DNA from: Haplosporangium gracile
Taxonomy: Eukaryota; Mortierellomycota; Mortierellomycetes; Mortierellales; Mortierellaceae
Length of the DNA stretch: 24,296 nt
Assembly: GCA_015499985.1 (NCBI GenBank)
Contig: JAAAUF010000643.1
Coordinates: 1-24,296, forward strand
Direction: 5' to 3'
In this document: piece after piece, positions 18,942 to 24,296 of the stretch
How the letters are laid out: each line of letters opens with the position of its first letter
Position numbering within the stretch: position 1 is the stretch's first letter
The notes under the pieces: model-generated
The model's database searches: none
Told to the model about the DNA's origin: nothing
Seen by the model: the letters and a program-made list of their open reading frames with translations, nothing else
Program-made: the position numbers and the translations under genes

Positions 18942-20405
18942 ATGTCTCGAAGATACGATGCCCGCACAACCATCTTCTCGCCAGAAGGTAAAAACTCAAC
19001 GTCAACAGCGCCCATGGAATGAACAGTCAGCCGAGGAAAAGACAGCATGCCGACACATACCTGTTTTGGTGTATTTGCAAGCGCAACGTTCTGTGAAACT
19101 TGCCGTTGACTCAGAAAACACCTTAAATAATACAGCGCCAGCAAACATATCAATCAGACGCGCAAACGACTAAACAACACGCGTTTTTTTTATATCTCTA
19201 AATAGGTCGTTTGTACCAGGTAGAATACGCCATGGAGGCCATCTCGCACGCCAGTACAGCACTCGGAATCTTGGCTAAGGACGGTCTTGTCATTGCCGCT
19301 GAGAAGAAGGTTGCATCCAAGTTGCTTGATCAGACCACAGGAGGCGAGAAGATCTACATCATCAACGAGTAAGTTTACCTTTGGGCGGTCAACATTGGGC
19401 AGGATCGGGTATTTGGGACATGGCATGAAGGTGAAAGCAAGGAGTTAAAAGTTATATTGGGACATACTATTGACCCCCTTCCCCCCCAGCGAGCAATTGT
19501 GCCTTCTTCTTGACCCGGCTACGATCCTCTTACAATACTTGAATTGGAGTCGTCGAAGATCTAACCAGGATGTCTTGTAATGTCTACCTGAATTATTTAG
19601 CAACATGATTTGTGGAGTTGCCGGTTTTACTTCGGACGCCAACATCTTGATCAACTATGTACAGACTGCCGCACAACAGTACCTCTATACCTACAACGAA
19701 GACATGCCCTGCGAACAGCTCGTGCAGAAGCTTTGTGATCTCAAGCAAGGATACACTCAATACGGAGGTAACTTTTTTTGGCCTTTCCCCCCATCAAATT
19801 CAACTGGAGAGGCTGTGTTGAAAGCAAGAATCTAGAACGAAGCACTGACATTCACCATCCATCTATTCCGACGGTTCAAACATGACGAATAGGTCTGCGT
19901 CCCTTTGGAGTGTCGTTCATTTATGGAGGATGGGATGAGCACCACGGATTCCAATTGTACCACTCGGATCCCTCGGGCAACTATGCAGGATGGAAGGCAA
20001 CATGCATTGGAGCCAACACCGCTAGTGCCCAGGGTATCTTGAGACAGGAGTACAAGGAGGAAGGTCTTACACTCCAGGAGGCCAAGAACCTTGCCATCAA
20101 GGTCCTCAGCAAGACCATGGATACCACATCATTGGGCTCTGACAAGAGTATGTTCTCCTTTTTGCTTTGTTCTGATGTTTTTGTGTTCCTCAAATCAGCG
20201 GATCATTGGGGTGCTGCTAATTTACATAACTCACGTGACATCAAAATTAACTGTTTTCCTGCTTGCCTTTGCAAAAATAATAGTCGAGTTTGCATCGCTC
20301 GAGCTGGTTGATGGAAAGGTGGTTCGCAGGATCTTTGACCAGGCCGAGATCGATGCACTGTTGAAGGAGAACAACTTGTTGAACAAGACTGAGGAGGCCA
20401 AGTAA
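18942..20405 (+). CDS. PSMA4: 20S proteasome subunit alpha type-4
   Basis: Exons are 18942-18987, 19206-19368, 19601-19767, 19893-20147 and 20284-20405; 250 aa, the usual family length. The N-terminus [22 protein letters not shown] is the alpha-subunit gate helix signature, with exon 1 ending inside E-G. Further matches are A-M-E-A-I, a [10 protein letters not shown] block over the exon 3-4 joint, and [11 protein letters not shown]. The assignment to alpha4 (Pre9 in yeast) rests on the overall match. It is a structural subunit of the outer ring, without catalytic threonine. Introns are 218, 232, 125 and 136 nt; the first two are longer than most here. Confidence 0.95.
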
Positions 20406-20575
20406 ACATTCCCACCCTAAGTCTCCACACCCTGCACCGCGCCTCTTTTCTCACATATGTCCAGATAAAGGAATTCGATGTGCTCGCCTTATTTGGATGT
20501 TTCTGAGAAAGAAGGAGGAGAGGAGCAGGAGCGTTTGGCGAGAGTTTTCTTTCCATTATATGGTAAATGCAACAA

Positions 20576-20581
20576 AATAAA
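20576..20581 (+). terminator. Polyadenylation signal AATAAA of PSMA4
   Basis: AATAAA, about 170 nt downstream of the proteasome alpha-4 stop codon, followed by a T-run. A likely 3' processing signal. Confidence 0.4.
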
Positions 20582-22700
20582 AACCCTTTTTTTTAGCGTC
20601 AAATTCCTTTCTACGACGTTGTTTTCTTATGAGAAGAGAGCAGGGGTAAACATGAGGAGTGAACAGACCAGATCAGGGAGTACCTAACTAGTGCTTGTGG
20701 GACAAGATCTGAGATAGTGGATTCGAAACTCACAGGATAGGATGTGTCTTTCTCTCAAATGGTTTTGCTGGTGTTGTTGGTTGCTGTTGGTTGGTGCTGC
20801 AAAAAGACGTTGTTGGTCGAAGTGAGAAAAAAAAGCGTCAAAATCAATTTTTGTGCAACAGACATACGTAAGAGCAAAAAAAAAAAAAAAAAAGGGCCAG
20901 GATCAAGTAGAATGCAGGTACACTCACCTGTTCAGTGTTCATCGAGATAGGAACAGAAAAAAGCATAAGGTTAGGCTTGTTCTTTTAAGGAACACTGTCG
21001 CATCTCATTTTCATCCCTCCGTCTTGATCAATCGAGAGAGGCAGAACACGAAAAAGAATTATAACACGAAAACAAAAAACAAAAAACACAATCACACCAC
21101 GCGCTACCACATCGTTCATTTCGCCACACAATTGCTCCTCCTGTTCTGCGAATTGTGTAGAGTTCACCCCCTGAAAAAGAGAACGTGGTGACCCCGATAA
21201 CCACCACTATTAACAACCACCACGTTAACCTTTTCACTTTTTGTCGCTGTTTAGCAAATGCTCTTTGTTATTCTTCGGATCATTACGTTCTCTTTTGTTT
21301 ATTATGGCAAGAAGAAAGAGAGGATGTTTTTGAACAACACAGAATCATGTTGAAGGTATGTATGACCCTTTTTTTTTCATTCTTCAAATCCACCTGTGTC
21401 TGTCCGCCCCTCAAACCAATTGGAACAACCTTGGCCCATAATTTTTTTCTCGTAGTCGACAAGGGAGGTGAAAAGAGTGGTCAAGCAAAAAAGCAAGGCA
21501 AAAGGCAAGGAAAAAAAACTATCCACAGAAATGACCATGCTGTGATAACTAGCCATGTTTGTTTATTTATGCTTCCTTGCAGATGAAAATGATTTCAAGG
21601 GGACAAGGAGAAGGAGAGCCATGATTAAGGTTTTGTTGACGCCAAATCGCGGAAAAAAGGTTTGAGAAAATGGAAAAAAAAAATCAAAGGTCCCTGCACG
21701 CTGACTGAGCGGAACCAATAGACAGCAGACTCAAAGGGCACTCGACTCTGACCAACTGAATGGAATCCATTGAATTAAAAAGGGTGTTTTTTGTTTTTTA
21801 TTTAAAAGTATAACATACATACAAAAAAAAGGAAGATTGAGACTTGGTAAATTTCTGGCCCTTTGGAGAATGAGCGCTTGGGCGACACTTGACTGTTGCC
21901 TTGCTATGATGATATTCTGGATGGATGGAGTTTTTTCAAAGTGGCGTATGGGCGGTGGTTGGCGGAAAGAAGATTATATATTTTTTTTTCTTGGGAGGAT
22001 GGGAGGGCAAGGGGGTTTTGCGAACTATGTACGTATGAGCAAATTAGATCTTTTTTTTTGAAGCTCATTTCTGATAGACCCATTTTTCCTTTTTCTGTTT
22101 TGTCGCGGTTGTGTTTTTCTCGACCTTTGTTGTTGGCCCCCATTCTTCTTCTCTGATATGTCTGTCGCTCAACGGCTTAGAAAAGGAAAGCAATCGGGGT
22201 CATTGCCTTTTACCTTTTATTGTTTCGTTAGACTTACTGCTAGTAAAAATAACAATTGACGTCATGGTCGGTCCTCCCCCTGTCAACTAATGATCCCAAT
22301 TGTTGATGTTTTTTGTTCGTGTCCGCTCTTACCCTTCTCCGTCGCGTTCGCGTTTCCCTGTCGCATCTCTTTCCTCCCTGTCTCTGTTGACGGCATCTTA
22401 CCTTGTGTTCGATGACAACTGCTTCATGGCCCATGACATCACCGTGCGTCTCTGTTAATTGTGCTGTCGCCTGTCGTTGCTGTCTGTTTTCTGTTGGCAC
22501 GCATACTTTAATATTTCTGGGTCCCGCGCTGTCATTGTTATAGACTCATGGTGATTCGCTGATCACCTTGTCTATTCCACATTCGTCTGTTCGTTATTTC
22601 GATCGTCGTCTTGAAGTTTCCTCTTTTGGGCACTAAACGACTCTCCCTCAGTTCATTCGCAGACTCGCCGTAGCTCCTTCGCCTCGTAATCTAGGTGCAG

Positions 22701-22724
22701 TTTTTTTTTTTTTTTCTTTTTTTT
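22701..22724. repeat. Long poly-T run
   Basis: Fifteen T, one C, then eight T, ending in CCAG (22725-22728). It could be a strong plus-strand splice acceptor tract or a simple homopolymer. Read length errors are likely here. Confidence 0.6.
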
Positions 22725-23710
22725 CCAGTCCGAAGGGCCTAGAAGCTCAAGGAAAGAGATGCGACAAAGGTGAGCAGCGACCAATTCGTACAAGGCATTG
22801 AACGTTTGTACGAGCTGTGTGTTTGTCTATTTATGTGTCAACTGTCAAAAGGAACCAGAAAATACAAGAACCAATCGAATATTTGCATTTGCGGAGAGTT
22901 GAGGCGCCCAGCCCGTCACACACACAAGCACTTGACGAGTCCTTTTCGCAGTGCACTTGATTGGAACATTCTCTCTGGTTTGATGTCACTGAGGGAGAGC
23001 AATGAGTCCGACAATATAAATTCAGTTGCTTCCCCATATCCCCAGCTCTTTTTTTCCCCCCTTCACTCTTTTCTATTATCTTATCCAGCAGACAACAACC
23101 ACACGACACAAATCCAACCTCTGTAACTAATACTAGTTGCACACAAATTTAGTTGAGGGGAGGTTATCAAACTCTACCCTCTCTAATTTGCCGCTCTTTT
23201 TTATTCCCTTTCCCTCTTTTTTCTTAATTGCTTACTCGTTTGACTTGTCACTAATCTGATCTTTTCCCAGTTCAGGTCACAAAGCTAAACGACTTTCTTC
23301 AAACCACTTTGTCCGGATTTTTTTTTTTTTTTAGTCTATCCTTTTTTTTCCCTTCTTTTTCTCTCCTCTTGCTCTCTCATACCACACCTGCACTCTCTGT
23401 ATCAGGGTGCACATACCAACCTGCAACGGCACAGCAAACAATCTCAGGTACACACGGAGGATCAATTATAGAAAGAGCGGAAGCAGAACCGAAAAAAAGG
23501 CGGGAAAAGAAAGGAAGGTTGTTGTTCTATTTGTATATGTGTTTGATTGAATGGGAAAGAGAATTGTCTTGTGGAAGTTGTATATATGCATAGCGCCTAA
23601 AGCAATAGAGGTCATTGTTGTCATTGTTGATGGATGGTGGCGTGTGAGAGTAACAGAAAAGAACAGGGTCTAAAAATGCATGCTAGGAATTAGTGTGTTG
23701 AAGGAGTCGT

Positions 23711-23719
23711 CTATAAATA
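23711..23719 (+). promoter_or_regulatory. Consensus TATA box without a recognised gene
   Basis: CTATAAATA matches the TATA consensus on plus. An ATG lies only a few bases downstream (23724-23726), too close for a normal transcription start upstream of it. The box is either fortuitous or serves a transcript that starts beyond that ATG. Confidence 0.3.
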
Positions 23720-24239
23720 CGACATGACACTTTTGATCCCGTTGTTGTTAGTGTTACTGGCAGTGCGCTGTTTTGTTTGTTCATTATTATCAACATTGTT
23801 GTATCGAAGCTCATTATCTACAGTAGAATATTTACAAAAGGTAAGATAAGATCGACAATGAAAAGGCTTAAAGATGACAATCATTTTGCAGAAATGACTA
23901 GTGAAGCCGATGTCAGGACTGTAAGCAACAATGGAAAAAAAGATAAAGGGAAGGAGATAATTGCTATTCATTTATCCCCTCCCCTTCATTTGAGTCTCTC
24001 TTTTTCCTTTTACCCTTTCCATGCGATCCATGCCGCTTTTAATGTGATGTAACGACAAGACATTCAAGACAAAAGACAAGAATGCAGATCATGTGAACAC
24101 AGACAGACGGGATGGATGGTTTGGCAACAAAGCAGCAAGAGGATGGCAGGGGGGAAAGAGTGGATTTTTTATGTTGGTTTGTATTGTCTGCCCGTATAGG
24201 GAAATACTCACACGTAGAAAAAAAAATGAAAAAAATGAA

Positions 24240-24253
24240 AAAGAGAGAGAGAA

Positions 24254-24296
<43 letters not shown>
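24240..24296. repeat. GA microsatellite at the window edge
   Basis: AG dinucleotide repeats interrupted by three AAAG steps, then an uninterrupted GA run to the last base. Just before it are two copies of ATGAAAAA-type units. The array continues past the window or marks a contig end. Confidence 0.85.

Larger units (their letters stand above)
20406..24296. other. 3.9-kb region with no defended gene
   Basis: After the proteasome 3' UTR the DNA is rich in A and T homopolymers. It contains several intron-like stretches on plus: GTATGT at 21356 to CTCGTAG before 21457; a poly-T acceptor at 22701-22728; TTTTCCCAG near 23271; and GTAAGA at about 23840 to TTTTGCAG near 23890. TATA-type boxes occur at 23015-23020 and 23711-23719. 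The open frames between these are short and I recognise none. It could be a long promoter with spliced 5' UTR exons for a gene to the right, a long non-coding RNA, or ordinary spacer. Confidence 0.4.

Noticed and set aside
20718..20742. tRNA B-box-like sequence (GATTCGAAACTC)
   Set aside because: The flanking five-base arms do not pair as a T-stem, and no A-box or acceptor stem is present at the right distance.
23724..23842. Plus-strand frame starting with a Leu-rich, signal-like peptide just after a TATA box
   Set aside because: The ATG is only a few bases from the TATA box. The frame stops after about 40 codons with or without the adjacent GTAAGA...TTTTGCAG intron, so no mature protein results.

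Overview
This window is nuclear DNA of a fungus. The genes are dense and broken by about 27 short spliceosomal introns, mostly 60-230 nt. Leaders are C/T- or C/A-rich with occasional TATA boxes, and every recognisable protein is a eukaryotic housekeeping type. Intron density, the style of the small secreted proteins and the long homopolymer runs suggest an early-diverging filamentous fungus, perhaps Mortierellomycota. That placement is an impression from sequence style, not a database result. I saw no rRNA, tRNA, CRISPR array or transposon.

Layout. 1-2515: a two-exon gene for a small secreted cysteine-rich protein (1237-1512, +), with otherwise non-coding DNA around it. 2516-3221 (-): a predicted secreted protein gene with two disabling lesions, called as a pseudogene. 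4128-4854 (-): a VFA1-like Vps4-associated protein, head-to-head with an acyl-CoA-binding/ankyrin protein (5160-6455, +). The latter converges on a HAD-superfamily 'Swiss Army Knife' RNA-repair-like protein (6624-8668, -). 9039-11785 (-): a kelch-repeat BTB protein with an exceptionally long first intron. 13507-14639 (-): protein-L-isoaspartate O-methyltransferase in five exons, head-to-head with a FAF2/UBXD8-like UBX protein in eight exons (14995-17361, +). The UBX gene converges on RNA polymerase II subunit RPB11 (17640-18428, -), which is head-to-head with proteasome subunit alpha-4 (18942-20405, +). 20406-24296: 3.9 kb with no gene I can defend, ending inside a GA microsatellite.

How the genes relate. 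Several act in protein quality control or ubiquitin-linked traffic: Vps4/ESCRT (VFA1), a probable CUL3-type BTB adaptor, isoaspartyl repair, ER-associated degradation (FAF2) and the 20S proteasome. Three gene pairs are divergent with 305-513 bp between start codons, so they may share promoters. There is no evidence of an operon-like pathway, and the functional grouping may be chance.

The points most worth checking are the double-lesion secreted gene, two GC-AG introns with the same GCAAGT donor, a 16-nt micro-exon whose skipping would shift the frame of the UBX gene, the unannotatable small secreted protein, and the splice-signal-rich right-hand 3.9 kb. I did not find a convincing new multi-gene system.
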